Origin: Aurantimicrobium photophilum
GTDB taxonomy: Bacteria > Actinomycetota > Actinomycetes > Actinomycetales > Microbacteriaceae
NCBI RefSeq assembly: GCF_003194085.1
Contig: NZ_CP023994.1
Coordinates: 558,001 to 622,000 of the forward strand
Direction of reading: 5' to 3'
DNA length: 64,000 bases
Part shown: positions 17,658-25,896 of the stretch, piece by piece
Numbering within the stretch: position 1 is the first letter of the stretch
Layout: the number at the start of each line of letters is the position of its first letter
Notes under the pieces: model-generated
The model's database searches: none
What the model was told of the DNA's origin: nothing
The model's input: the letters and a program-made list of their open reading frames with translations, nothing else
Translations under genes and position numbers: made by a program

Positions 17658-18383
17658 ATGACAGATGCACCACCCGCACGACGTGCCCCGATGCGTTCGG
17701 TGTTGCTGTTTCTTCGCGACGTTCTGGTGATCTTCGGAATCGCGATTCTGGTTTCTTTCTTGGTGAAGACATTCTTGGTTCGTTCCTTCTTCATCCCTTC
17801 TGCCTCGATGGAACAAACCCTCATGATTGATGACCGCGTCATCGTCAACGAACTCGTGCCTAAGGCCGTTGCTGTGGATCACGGCGACATCGTGGTGTTC
17901 AAAGATCCAGGTGGCTGGCTTCCTGCCAGACCTCCCGTGGAGGTCACAGGAATCCAGGCGGGCACCGAGTGGGTATTGTCTCTCTTCGGACTGGCTTCGC
18001 CAGACAGCAACGATCACCTCATCAAGCGTGTGATTGGGTTGCCCGGGGACACTGTGCAGTGTTGCTCTGCAGACGGCAAAATCATGGTCAATGGCGTTGC
18101 CATCACTGAGCCCTACATCACCATCCCGGCAGGGGAGACTCGAGCTTCTGCCATTGACTTCAACGTCACCGTGCCCGAGAGTTCTTTGTTTGTGATGGGT
18201 GACAACCGATACAACTCCAAAGACTCTCGCTACAACACCGATAAGCCCGGTGGCGGATTCGTAGGAATGGACAATGTTGTGGGCCGCGCCTTTGTGCTGA
18301 GCTGGCCGATGAGTCACTGGGGTTGGCTCTCCAACTACCCAGAAGTCTTCGCTGACGTCCCTGAACCTGCAACCTCCAAGTAA
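17658..18383 (+). CDS. lepB: Signal peptidase I
   Basis: Membrane serine protease that removes signal peptides on the outer face. One N-terminal transmembrane helix (about residues 18-40), then the catalytic Ser50 in PSASMEQTL and Lys123 in HLIKRVIGLPGDTV, and the box MGDNRYNSKDSR near residue 180. 241 residues. ATG at 17658; the ribosome site is weak (GAAAG). A loop of about 30 residues between the catalytic blocks (GGWLPARPPVEVTGIQAG region) is typical of actinobacterial enzymes. rnhB follows after 5 bases. Confidence 0.95.
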   Translation: MTDAPPARRAPMRSVLLFLRDVLVIFGIAILVSFLVKTFLVRSFFIPSASMEQTLMIDDRVIVNELVPKAVAVDHGDIVVFKDPGGWLPARPPVEVTGIQAGTEWVLSLFGLASPDSNDHLIKRVIGLPGDTVQCCSADGKIMVNGVAITEPYITIPAGETRASAIDFNVTVPESSLFVMGDNRYNSKDSRYNTDKPGGGFVGMDNVVGRAFVLSWPMSHWGWLSNYPEVFADVPEPATSK

Positions 18384-18388
18384 CACTC

Positions 18389-19018
18389 ATGCCAGCTGAA
18401 CCCACACTCAACGTTGAGCACGAGCTCTTTGCTTCTGGTGCGACAATGATTATCGGTATTGATGAAGTGGGCCGTGGTGCGATGGCTGGTCCGGTCATGG
18501 TCGGGGTGTGTGCACTGAGTCCAGGTGTAACCGAGTTTCCTGCAGGGCTGCGGGATTCCAAATTGGTTTCTGAGAAGAAACGCATCGCCTTGTTCCCGGA
18601 AGTTCAACAGTGGGCTCCCACGGCCGTGGGGGAGGCGTCAGCGGCTGAGATTGATGAACTGGGCATCACAGCCTGTTTAGGCCTCGCTGCGCGCAGAGCG
18701 CTCATTTCATTGCATGAGGCAGGTGTTCCCGTTGGGGAGGCAACGGTCCTTCTCGATGGAGCGCATGACTGGTTGAACCCAGCACTCTCCAGCAAACTTC
18801 AGGTCACGACTCGTGTCAAAGCAGATCAAGACTGCGCAGTGGTTTCAGCCGCGTCTATCGTGGCCAAGGTGACCAGAGATGAGCTCATGGTGTCGTTAGA
18901 TGCCCAGCACCCTGAATATGGTTGGGCTTCCAACAAGGGGTATGGCGCGGCAGTCCATATGGAAGCCATCAAGACCATTGGGTTGACTCCCTATCACCGT
19001 GCAAGCTGGGTGAAATAA
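18389..19018 (+). CDS. rnhB: Ribonuclease HII
   Basis: Cleaves RNA in RNA-DNA hybrids and removes misincorporated ribonucleotides. The catalytic DEDD site is recognisable: GIDEVGRGAMAGP (Asp-Glu), LRDSK, and the later SIVAKVTRDELM segment with Asp. 209 residues. ATG at 18389, 5 bases after lepB. Order rplS-lepB-rnhB-DUF2469 is the usual actinobacterial one. Confidence 0.94.
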   Translation: MPAEPTLNVEHELFASGATMIIGIDEVGRGAMAGPVMVGVCALSPGVTEFPAGLRDSKLVSEKKRIALFPEVQQWAPTAVGEASAAEIDELGITACLGLAARRALISLHEAGVPVGEATVLLDGAHDWLNPALSSKLQVTTRVKADQDCAVVSAASIVAKVTRDELMVSLDAQHPEYGWASNKGYGAAVHMEAIKTIGLTPYHRASWVK

Positions 19019-19051
19019 GTCCCCAGCTGTTAGACGTAGGATTGACTCACC

Positions 19052-19375
19052 ATGGATGAAGAAGACTTCGACGACTACGACCGCGAGGCCGAGCTTGCGC
19101 TCTACCGCGAATACCGTGACGTGGTCGGTCAGTTCTCCTATGTCATCGAAACAGAACGTCGTTTCTACCTCGCTAACGAGGTTGATGTGAAGCGCATCGA
19201 CGCAGAACACGACTTCTACTTTGAGCTCACCATGAACGATGTCTGGGTCTGGGATGTGTATCGTGCCGACCGCTTCGTCAAGAGCGTGCGTGTTCTCACC
19301 TTCAAGGATGTCAACGTCGAGGAACTCTCGTCGAAAGAGTTCGAGCTGCCCAAGGAACTTGCTCTCGACGAGTAG
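19052..19375 (+). CDS. DUF2469 family protein
   Basis: Short, strongly acidic actinobacterial protein of unknown function (107 residues, start MDEEDFDDYDREAELALYRE), almost always downstream of rnhB. No membrane segment or catalytic motif is visible; a conserved YVIETERRFYLANEVDV block marks the family. A TAGGAT box lies 9 bases before the ATG. After it, yraN and the comM-like ATPase gene normally come before dprA; both are absent here. Confidence 0.9.
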   Translation: MDEEDFDDYDREAELALYREYRDVVGQFSYVIETERRFYLANEVDVKRIDAEHDFYFELTMNDVWVWDVYRADRFVKSVRVLTFKDVNVEELSSKEFELPKELALDE

Positions 19376-19473
19376 TCCTCCACAGTTCTGAAGCACCTCG
19401 GGTGAATCACACAGTTTTGTTATAGGTGGATTGACGCTGAGATCTCCCGTGATGATTCTCTGCGGAGGTCATC
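19376..19473. other. Short junction between DUF2469 gene and dprA
   Basis: 98 bases that replace the yraN-comM segment usual in actinobacteria. TTGACG (19431-19436) with GATTCT (19454-19459) is a possible promoter for dprA, and GGAGGT serves as its ribosome site. No fragments of yraN or comM were recognised. Confidence 0.4.
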
Positions 19474-20538
19474 ATGACAACAATTTGTGGTTTGCCCACC
19501 CTGGCCGTTGAAGAGAGTATGCGGCAGGTGCTGCCGGAAGATTCAAAAAACGAACAGATTGCCCTGGGTTTTGCTCGTGCTGCCTGGAGCACGTTGGTTG
19601 AGCCGGGCGACAGAGTCGCCGGACGGCTCATCAGTATCTTCGGACCGCAACTGGCACTTCAGTTCCTGATCGAACGATTACGTGCCGACGAAATCATTGC
19701 GCAGTGTGAGGATCTTGATGAGCTCGAATGGGATCCTTCACAGTTCACTGAGGACTTGGCTGAGGGGATTACTCGCTGGCAGCCACGATTGAGCTCAGGT
19801 GATGCGCTCAATGCGGTGACGCATGCGGCCAAGTTGGGGGCATTTCTCATTACCCCTGAACAAGAACTGTGGCCTGATGGCTTGAATGATCTCGGCATGC
19901 ATGCACCCCTGGTGTTGTGGGGAAGAGGGAAGCGCTCTACTTTGGGAAAGTTTGAGAACTCACTGGCAATTGTGGGCGCTCGTGCCTCCACAGGCTATGG
20001 CGAACACGTCACGATGGAGACGGTCTCTGCCATTGCTGAAACTGGAGTGGCCATCGTTTCTGGTGCCGCGTATGGCATCGACGGAATGGCGCACCGATCA
20101 GCACTTGCTGTCGGTGGCACAACCATGGCATTCCTCGCTGGTGGCGTCGATCGGTTCTATCCCAGCGGCCATGATGCGTTGCTGGGACGCATCATTGAGA
20201 CCGGTCTCGTGTTGGCGGAAGCCCCCTGTGGCTATGCGCCCACTAAGTGGCGCTTCTTGCTCCGCAATCGGTTGATTGCTGCTTCTGCCCAGGCAACTGT
20301 GGTGATGGAAGCAGGATGGCGTTCAGGCTCGCTCAACACTGCAAACCATGCCGCAACGTTGGGCAGGCCCCTCGGTGTTGTGCCGGGACCGGTAACCAGT
20401 GCGTCGTCTGCTGGGTGTCATCGATTACTGCGTGAATATGACGCCGTCTGTGTCACGACGGCGTCGGAGATGATGGAACTTCTGCCAGGTCAGCCACCAG
20501 CTCTGAGCGAGTCAGAGCTTGCAGAAGCGACAGAGTGA
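19474..20538 (+). CDS. dprA: DNA-processing protein DprA
   Basis: Protects incoming single-stranded DNA and loads RecA in transformation. 354 residues. The Rossmann-like DprA/Smf domain begins near residue 165 with IVGARASTGYGE and continues through VSGAAYGIDGMAHR, FLAGGVDRFYPSGH, RNRLIAASA and NHAATLGRPLGVVPGPV. About 100 N-terminal residues form the usual helical extension. Start ATG has GGAGGT 5-6 bases upstream. It precedes xerC, a standard pairing. comM, a common companion, is missing. Confidence 0.94.
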   Translation: MTTICGLPTLAVEESMRQVLPEDSKNEQIALGFARAAWSTLVEPGDRVAGRLISIFGPQLALQFLIERLRADEIIAQCEDLDELEWDPSQFTEDLAEGITRWQPRLSSGDALNAVTHAAKLGAFLITPEQELWPDGLNDLGMHAPLVLWGRGKRSTLGKFENSLAIVGARASTGYGEHVTMETVSAIAETGVAIVSGAAYGIDGMAHRSALAVGGTTMAFLAGGVDRFYPSGHDALLGRIIETGLVLAEAPCGYAPTKWRFLLRNRLIAASAQATVVMEAGWRSGSLNTANHAATLGRPLGVVPGPVTSASSAGCHRLLREYDAVCVTTASEMMELLPGQPPALSESELAEATE

Positions 20539-20553
20539 GGCATCCTTGAACGT

Positions 20554-21462
20554 ATGCAGCTTGAGAGTGCCCTAGACGGCTTCATCGCCTATCTGGGCGC
20601 TGAGCGTGGCTACTCCGAGCACACCATCAAGGCCTACTCCTCGGACCTTCGAGATCTTGCAAACTACGCCGAACGAAGGAATGTGAAGAGCCTCGATGGG
20701 ATCACTCTGGAGTTTCTTCGTGAATGGCTTTATGAATCAGCACAATCAGGGCTGAGCAAAACAACCCTTGCTCGTCGCTCGGCAAGCGTGCGCAGCTTCA
20801 CAGCGTGGATGCGAAGGCAGGGGATCTCTGAAAATGATGCGGGAGCACGTCTGAAGTCGCCCAAGGCAGAGCAGTCCTTGCCTCGCGTAATCTCGATGCC
20901 ACAACTGGATGAGATCTTTGAAGGTTTGGTGGAGGAAGCAAGCGAGGGCGAGCCCCTCGCACTGCGTGACCTCGCCATTATTGAATTGCTCTATGCCTCA
21001 GGCCTTCGCGTGTCAGAACTGGTGGGCTTGAGTATGGGGGATGTGGATCTCGATCGCCTCACAGTGCGCGTGATGGGTAAAGGTTCTAAAGAACGAGTAG
21101 TTCCCTTTGGTATTCCTGCAGCGTCTGCACTGACGGACTACCTCACTAGGTCGCGGAAGCTTTTGGTTGAGGGGAAGCCTGCAACCACAGCATTCTTTGT
21201 GGGAGCACGTGGCGGCAAGCTCAGTACCCGTGCTGTTTATGCGCTTGTTGCGTCATTGTTAGAGCCGTTAGGTGGCAGTGGTCCCGCAGGTCCACATGCA
21301 CTGCGCCACACCGCAGCAACGCATCTATTAGATGGTGGTGCTGATCTGCGAATCGTGCAAGAGATGCTTGGCCACGCCAGCATGGGAACGACGCAGATTT
21401 ATACCCACGTCTCGATGGAACGACTTACTTCGAGCTACCAGCAAGCGCACCCTCGCGCTTAG
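20554..21462 (+). CDS. xerC: Tyrosine recombinase XerC
   Basis: Site-specific recombinase resolving chromosome dimers at dif with FtsK. 302 residues: N-terminal SAM-like DNA-binding domain (1-100), then the catalytic domain with Arg152 (SGLRVSEL), His248 and Arg251 (HALRHTAA), His274 (LGHASMG) and nucleophile Tyr283 (IYTHVS). The complete catalytic set and the place after dprA mark it as the chromosomal enzyme, not a phage integrase. Its last 38 bases overlap the convergent antiporter gene. Confidence 0.94.
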   Translation: MQLESALDGFIAYLGAERGYSEHTIKAYSSDLRDLANYAERRNVKSLDGITLEFLREWLYESAQSGLSKTTLARRSASVRSFTAWMRRQGISENDAGARLKSPKAEQSLPRVISMPQLDEIFEGLVEEASEGEPLALRDLAIIELLYASGLRVSELVGLSMGDVDLDRLTVRVMGKGSKERVVPFGIPAASALTDYLTRSRKLLVEGKPATTAFFVGARGGKLSTRAVYALVASLLEPLGGSGPAGPHALRHTAATHLLDGGADLRIVQEMLGHASMGTTQIYTHVSMERLTSSYQQAHPRA

Positions 21463-22624
21463 CTGCGTTCTTCATCTGCTGCTTGAACCAGGCGGTGTCG
21501 GTGATGCGCGCCAGGACAGGTCCTGAGATCACCGTGATGAGCATGTAGGTCGCAGCCAGAGGTGCAATCAGTGGCTGAACGCCGGCAGAAACAGCAAGGC
21601 CGGCAATGATGACGGTGAACTCACCACGAGGCATGAGGGCAACACCTGTACGCCAACGACCAGGGCGACCAATGCCTGCTTTCTTCGCGGCCAAATAACC
21701 GGTGAGCACCTTGGTGCTCATAGTGACCGCAGCAAGAATCAGGGCGGGGAAGAAGACTTCAGGAATATCTGCAGGGTTCGTGGTGAGGCCGAAGAAGACG
21801 AAGAAAATAGCAGCGAACAAGTCACGCAGCGGAGCAAGTAGCTTTTCGGCGTTGTGAGCAACCTGACCAGAGAGCGCGATGCCCACGAGGAATGCGCCCA
21901 CAGCTGCAGAAACCTGCACTTCTGAGGCAAGTCCAGCCACCAGCATGGTCAAGCCCAAGACACCCATCAGGAGGGTTTCAGGCTGTTCTGAGTGGAATAT
22001 GCGGGAGAGCTTCTTACCGTGGCGCACAGCGAGATAAAGGACGACGGTGACAGAGCCCACAGCAATAGCAACTGTAATGGCTCCTTCGAGCAGGCTTGCG
22101 CCAATGACTACCGCAGAAAGGATGGGTAGATAGAAGGCCATCGCGAGGTCTTCGAGAACCAAGACAGACAGCACAATGGGGGTTTCGCGGTTACCAAGAC
22201 GCCCGAGGTCTCGCAATACTTTGGCGATCACTCCCGAAGAAGAAACCCATGTCACACCTGCCATGACAAGTGCTGCAATAGGTCCCCAGCCCAGGATCAG
22301 TGCAAAGACGGCACCCGGAACGGCATTGAGAAGACCATCCCAAATTCCTGCACGGGCAGATGACTTCAGGTTTCCCACTAACTCAGTGGGTGAATATTCC
22401 AATCCCAGCATGACAAGTAACAGCACAACTCCAAGCTCAGCTCCGGAGCTGAGGAAGTCGATACTGGCATGAAGTGGGAGCAGGCCTCCCGATCCAAAAA
22501 CTAACCCTGCCGTCATATAGAGCGGGATTGGGGATTGGCCGTATTTGATGGCGAGGCGCCCCAGCAGAGAGAGGCCCAGGAGCAATGCTCCTACCTCAAT
22601 CAGCATCCAGGTCTCGTCGTGCAT
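21425..22624 (-). CDS. Cation:proton antiporter, CPA2 family (KhtU-like)
   Basis: Integral membrane protein of 399 residues with roughly 11-12 hydrophobic helices. Motifs typical of Kef/Khf-type CPA2 exchangers: LLLVMLGLEYSP, WVSSSGVIAKVLRDLG, LEDLAMAFYLP, FFVFFGLTTNPADIP and LMPRGEFTVIIAGLA. It lacks a C-terminal TrkA-N domain; the regulatory subunit is encoded 2 bases upstream, so the pair resembles the K+/H+ exchanger KhtTU. It probably exports K+ (or another monovalent cation) against protons. Start ATG 22624; 3' end overlaps xerC by 38 bases. Confidence 0.87.
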   Translation of the reverse strand: MHDETWMLIEVGALLLGLSLLGRLAIKYGQSPIPLYMTAGLVFGSGGLLPLHASIDFLSSGAELGVVLLLVMLGLEYSPTELVGNLKSSARAGIWDGLLNAVPGAVFALILGWGPIAALVMAGVTWVSSSGVIAKVLRDLGRLGNRETPIVLSVLVLEDLAMAFYLPILSAVVIGASLLEGAITVAIAVGSVTVVLYLAVRHGKKLSRIFHSEQPETLLMGVLGLTMLVAGLASEVQVSAAVGAFLVGIALSGQVAHNAEKLLAPLRDLFAAIFFVFFGLTTNPADIPEVFFPALILAAVTMSTKVLTGYLAAKKAGIGRPGRWRTGVALMPRGEFTVIIAGLAVSAGVQPLIAPLAATYMLITVISGPVLARITDTAWFKQQMKNAAKREGALAGSSK

Positions 22625-22626
22625 TA

Positions 22627-23121
22627 CTAAACCTGACTGTGCGCCAGAAGTTTGTCGAGCTTGTCGAGACCCTCGCGAGTTCCCACTGCAACAATCAGGT
22701 CATCCATGCGAAGGATTTCTGATGGTGTGGGGGAGGCAATGACGTCCTTGCCGCGCAAGATCGCCACGATGGAAACACCGGTCTTGGTGCGAGCCTGAGT
22801 ATCACCGAGGGGGCGATCCAAGAAGCGGGAGTCAGAAGGTAGGACGAGTTGCTCAGTGAAAAGTCCGATCGTGCCATTGCCCAAGCCAGAGAGCTGACTC
22901 AGCAGAGCAGCGTGACCGAGGAGGTCGGAGAGCGCTGCAGCTTCATCGCCGGTGAGAGCAACGGAGCCGAGGATGGCATCCGGGTCTTCGGGGTCATACA
23001 GAGCAACTTCACGGTGACCGTCGCGGAAGCTGAGGACACCAATGTGCTGGCCGGCTTGTGTCACGACGTCGTGACGAACTCCGAAACCAGGGAGGTCAAT
23101 TTTTTCGATGCGTACACCCAT
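22627..23121 (-). CDS. TrkA-C (RCK_C) regulatory subunit of the K+/H+ antiporter (KhtT-like)
   Basis: 164-residue soluble protein. N-terminal half opens RIEKIDLPGFGVRHDVVT, as in KhtT; the C-terminal half (about residues 85-160) is an RCK_C domain (TGVSIVAILRGKDVIASPTP...DDLIVAVGT), which in this family binds a nucleotide ligand and gates the exchanger. The gene is directly upstream of the antiporter with a 2-base gap. A TAACGT box lies 6 bases before the ATG. Confidence 0.87.
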   Translation of the reverse strand: MGVRIEKIDLPGFGVRHDVVTQAGQHIGVLSFRDGHREVALYDPEDPDAILGSVALTGDEAAALSDLLGHAALLSQLSGLGNGTIGLFTEQLVLPSDSRFLDRPLGDTQARTKTGVSIVAILRGKDVIASPTPSEILRMDDLIVAVGTREGLDKLDKLLAHSQV

Positions 23122-23127
23122 ACCTCC

Positions 23128-23133
23128 ACGTTA
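23128..23133 (-). promoter_or_regulatory. -10 box of leaderless khtT-like gene
   Basis: TAACGT on the minus strand, 6 bases before the ATG at 23121. The intervening GGAGGT would be too close to the start to act as an ordinary ribosome site. Confidence 0.35.
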
Positions 23134-24033
23134 TCTCAGAGCAGACTGCAGACCTTCCGATACGTCACTATCGAGGAAAGTGAAACCTGAACTTAACAGA
23201 ACCTCAGGTGTGATCTTTTGGCTGGAAAGCAGCAGTTCACGACCTGCTTGGCCAAGAACAAGAGAGATAGCAAAACCCGGAGCCGGGAACCAATAGGGGC
23301 GCCCCAGGAGCTTTGCCAGTGCCTTCATCAGCGTTCCTGTGGTTGCTGGCGTGGGGGCAACAAGATTGACCGGACCTGAGATGTCGCGCTCAATCAAGAA
23401 CGCCAGTGCGCGGGCTTCATCACGCAGGCTAATCCAGGGCCACCAGTCTTTTCCGCCAGCAAGCGGGCCGGAAACGAAGAACGAGGTCAATAACCGGAGC
23501 GGTCCCAAAGCGCCCTTCTTGCCGAGCACCAAGCCGGTGCGGGCATAGGCAACACGTGTGTGCTGTTCTGCAGGCTTTGCTGCTGCTTCCCAGGAGACCA
23601 CAACGTCCGCGAGGAATCCGTCACCGCGGGCAGAGGACTCAGTTAGAACCTCGTTGCCGCGGTCACCATAGAAGCCCACTGCAGATCCGTTGATGAGGGC
23701 ACGTGGCTTCTTCTTGGCTCGCTCGATAGCTTCCACAATCGTGTTTGTTGAAGACAAGCGAGAGTAGAGAATCTCATGCTTGGTTTTTGCGGTCCATGGC
23801 ATCTTGCTGATGGTGGAACCTGCCAGGTTCACAATGACATCAACTGGACCGTGTTCTGCGGCGATGGAATCGAGGTCGAGCGGAGTTGACTCAGGGTTCC
23901 AGACGATGCGCTGAGTGCCTGGTGTGCGGGACAGAAGGAGAGCCTTGTGACCTGCCTGTTCGAGTTCTGTGGTCAGGGCAGTACCGATCATGCCGGTGCC
24001 ACCAGCAATGAGAACCGTTAACGAACAGGCCAC
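23131..24033 (-). CDS. TIGR01777 family NAD(P)-binding epimerase-like protein
   Basis: Short-chain dehydrogenase/epimerase relative (YfcH type) of unknown substrate. N-terminal Rossmann motif GGTGMIGTALT, the family mark GSAVGFYGDRG, WEAAA, RTGLVLGKKGGAL-like segment and a C-terminal DUF1731-type block GRPYWFPAPGFAISLVLGQ. Start chosen at GTG 24033 because a GGAGG site lies just upstream; a TTG four codons earlier is the alternative. 300 residues. The stop lies beyond the khtT-like start, so the genes overlap slightly with that gene's -10 box. Confidence 0.85.
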   Translation of the reverse strand: MACSLTVLIAGGTGMIGTALTTELEQAGHKALLLSRTPGTQRIVWNPESTPLDLDSIAAEHGPVDVIVNLAGSTISKMPWTAKTKHEILYSRLSSTNTIVEAIERAKKKPRALINGSAVGFYGDRGNEVLTESSARGDGFLADVVVSWEAAAKPAEQHTRVAYARTGLVLGKKGALGPLRLLTSFFVSGPLAGGKDWWPWISLRDEARALAFLIERDISGPVNLVAPTPATTGTLMKALAKLLGRPYWFPAPGFAISLVLGQAGRELLLSSQKITPEVLLSSGFTFLDSDVSEGLQSALR

Positions 24034-24080
24034 GACTGCCTCCAATATGTGGAAGCGGCCGTGGCTCGAAAGTGAATGAG

Positions 24081-24617
24081 TTAGGCGGATGCGCTTCCGC
24101 GTCCCACGATACCGGCGCGCACCAGCAACACATAGATTTGGCAGCCGAGGCAGTAACCAAATACGGAGTTCAGGAACGCTGCGACGAAAGCGAATGCCAC
24201 GGCAATAATCGCACCGGCCGTGATGCCGAGGACGGCAAAGACAAGTCCAGCCAGCGTGATGATGAAGCCGATCAGCTGAGCGAATGTGGGCGGCTTGGGG
24301 TCTTCGAGCTCGGTGGGAGCGGACAGGCGTGGACGAACCAGTGCCTTGAAGATAGCGCCGTAGGGGTGCTTGCCGATACCGGCGAATGCGCCGATGGCAA
24401 AGATGACAGTGATGTAGGTGAGAAGGATTCCCGCAGGAGTGGCGAAGTTTTGAGCCAGTGTGTTGCTGCTGGAAAGAGCCTCTGGGTTGGAGAGGAGGAA
24501 GATCAACTCAACGGTGAGGGTGATCAAGGTGATGGTGGCACCAAAGCGGGGTCCACGAGGGTCAATGCCCTTGGTGCCAGGCTGAGCTGCGAGTGGGTTG
24601 GGCTTGTTAGATGACAT
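24081..24617 (-). CDS. DUF4395 membrane protein
   Basis: 178 residues with four predicted membrane helices in two pairs and a conserved GYCLGCQIY motif near the C-terminus, characteristic of DUF4395. The CxxC-like pair suggests redox coupling to the thioredoxin-like protein encoded just upstream. Start chosen at ATG 24617, which overlaps the upstream gene's 3' end by 11 bases; a longer frame exists but lies inside that gene. Role in membrane thiol exchange is inference from the pairing. Confidence 0.85.
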   Translation of the reverse strand: MSSNKPNPLAAQPGTKGIDPRGPRFGATITLITLTVELIFLLSNPEALSSSNTLAQNFATPAGILLTYITVIFAIGAFAGIGKHPYGAIFKALVRPRLSAPTELEDPKPPTFAQLIGFIITLAGLVFAVLGITAGAIIAVAFAFVAAFLNSVFGYCLGCQIYVLLVRAGIVGRGSASA

Positions 24618-25056
24618 AGCTGTCGTGCTCTCTCTTGATAGCGATTTCCAAACCAGCGGTAACTGCTTCGGGACGAGGTGATCCACCGATGCGAGCTGCA
24701 ATAGCGCCGCTGTCATCAAGGATGAAGGTTGTGGGGGTTTGCAGAATGTTGAACTGCTGAGCCAAGTCTTGGCGGTTGGTCAGATCAACATCAACGTGGG
24801 TGACACCGGGATGATCTTTCGCCACCTGCTCGAGGTACTTCCGAGTGCCAGGACACTTGGTGCAGAACTCGGAGCTGAACTGCAACAGTGTTCCGATTTT
24901 TCCGAACTCGATACCTTCACCGAGGGTTGAAGGGTCGATTCGAGTGAGGCCATCCTGTTTCTTCACCCGGCCTTCGGCAGCCTTGATCAGCAAACCCAGC
25001 GCAGTGGACACCACGATGAGGCCGCCGAGCAGCAGAAGAACGAGCGAAAGATCCAT
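24607..25056 (-). CDS. Membrane-anchored thioredoxin-family protein
   Basis: 149 residues: an N-terminal membrane anchor (about residues 4-25), then a thioredoxin fold with the active site Cys65-Thr-Lys-Cys68 and the cis-Pro region TPTTFILDD. Overlaps the DUF4395 gene; this pair is frequent in actinobacteria. The active-site pair CTKC differs from the classical CGPC, pointing to a special redox partner. Divergent from thyX across 76 bases. Orientation of the thioredoxin domain relative to the membrane is not certain. Confidence 0.85.
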   Translation of the reverse strand: MDLSLVLLLLGGLIVVSTALGLLIKAAEGRVKKQDGLTRIDPSTLGEGIEFGKIGTLLQFSSEFCTKCPGTRKYLEQVAKDHPGVTHVDVDLTNRQDLAQQFNILQTPTTFILDDSGAIAARIGGSPRPEAVTAGLEIAIKREHDSYVI

Positions 25057-25116
25057 AGTTATTACAGACTATTTCTCTTCAACCCCGCCGTGCCGAGTGT
25101 GACGTAACGTGACGAC

Positions 25117-25132
25117 GGGTAAGGTTTTACCC
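25117..25132. promoter_or_regulatory. Palindrome over the thyX -10 box and start
   Basis: GGGTAA-GGTT-TTACCC, a perfect 6-bp inverted repeat ending at the base before the thyX GTG. The -10 box TAAGGT (25120-25125) is inside it, 7 bases before the start. It could be an operator or a 5'-end hairpin. Confidence 0.4.
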
Positions 25133-25870
25133 GTGGCTGAGATTGAATTTCGTTCAGATGTAACTGTTGAATTGGTGCGCTCGAGCGCCCACGACTCCGA
25201 TGTGCTTTTTGCTGCGCGTGTGTCGACCCAAGGAGAGCAGACTCTAGAAGAGTCCATGCACACTCCTGAGTCTCGTGCAGAGGATGAGAAGCGCGACAAG
25301 GGTCTCATCAACTACCTGATGCGTGACCGTCACGGTTCTCCTTTCGAGCACAACTCGATGACCTTCTACGTGCAGGCGCCCATCTTCGTTTTCCGCGAGT
25401 TCATGCGTCACCGCATTGCCTCCTACAACGAAGAGTCTGCTCGTTACCGCGAACTGAACCCTGTCTTCTATGTGCCAGCTGCTGACCGCAACCTGATTCA
25501 GGTAGGTAAGCCAGGCGCCTATGACTTCGTTCCAGGAACTGCAGAGCAGACTGCTCTGACGCAGGAAGCAACAAAGCGTGCTGTGACCGTTGCGTATGAA
25601 GAGTACGAGCGCATGCTCGAAGCTGGCATTGCTCGTGAAGTAGCTCGTGGTGTACTTCCCGTTGCGACCTACTCCTCGATGTATGTCACCATGAACGCTC
25701 GTTCGCTGATGAACTTCCTTTCCCTGCGCACCAAGCGTGAAGGAACTCACTTCCCTTCATTCCCTCAGCGAGAGATTGAAATGGTTGCTGAGAAGATGGA
25801 AGACGAGTGGGCCAAGCTCATGCCGTTGACCTATGCGGCATTCAATGAGCACGGCCGCGTTTCGCCGTAA
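25133..25870 (+). CDS. thyX: Flavin-dependent thymidylate synthase
   Basis: Makes dTMP from dUMP with FAD and methylene-tetrahydrofolate. The ThyX signature RHRxxSxNxxSxR is present as RHRIASYNEESARYR. Start chosen at GTG 25133 since the protein then begins VAEIEFRSDVTVELV, the usual family start; an upstream GTG at 25109 would add 8 non-conserved residues lying inside a promoter-like palindrome. 245 residues. dapA follows 26 bases later. Confidence 0.95.
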   Translation: MAEIEFRSDVTVELVRSSAHDSDVLFAARVSTQGEQTLEESMHTPESRAEDEKRDKGLINYLMRDRHGSPFEHNSMTFYVQAPIFVFREFMRHRIASYNEESARYRELNPVFYVPAADRNLIQVGKPGAYDFVPGTAEQTALTQEATKRAVTVAYEEYERMLEAGIAREVARGVLPVATYSSMYVTMNARSLMNFLSLRTKREGTHFPSFPQREIEMVAEKMEDEWAKLMPLTYAAFNEHGRVSP

Positions 25871-25884
25871 TCACTGCTTTTCAG

Positions 25885-25890
25885 TACGCT
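25885..25890 (+). promoter_or_regulatory. -10 box of leaderless dapA
   Basis: TACGCT ends 6 bases before the dapA GTG at 25897; no ribosome site is present in between. Confidence 0.4.
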
Positions 25891-25896
25891 TAATCT

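Noticed and set aside
20554-21462. Tyrosine recombinase as a sign of a mobile element
   Set aside because: It has the XerC pattern and stands next to dprA in the standard chromosomal order; no attachment repeats or phage genes were seen.
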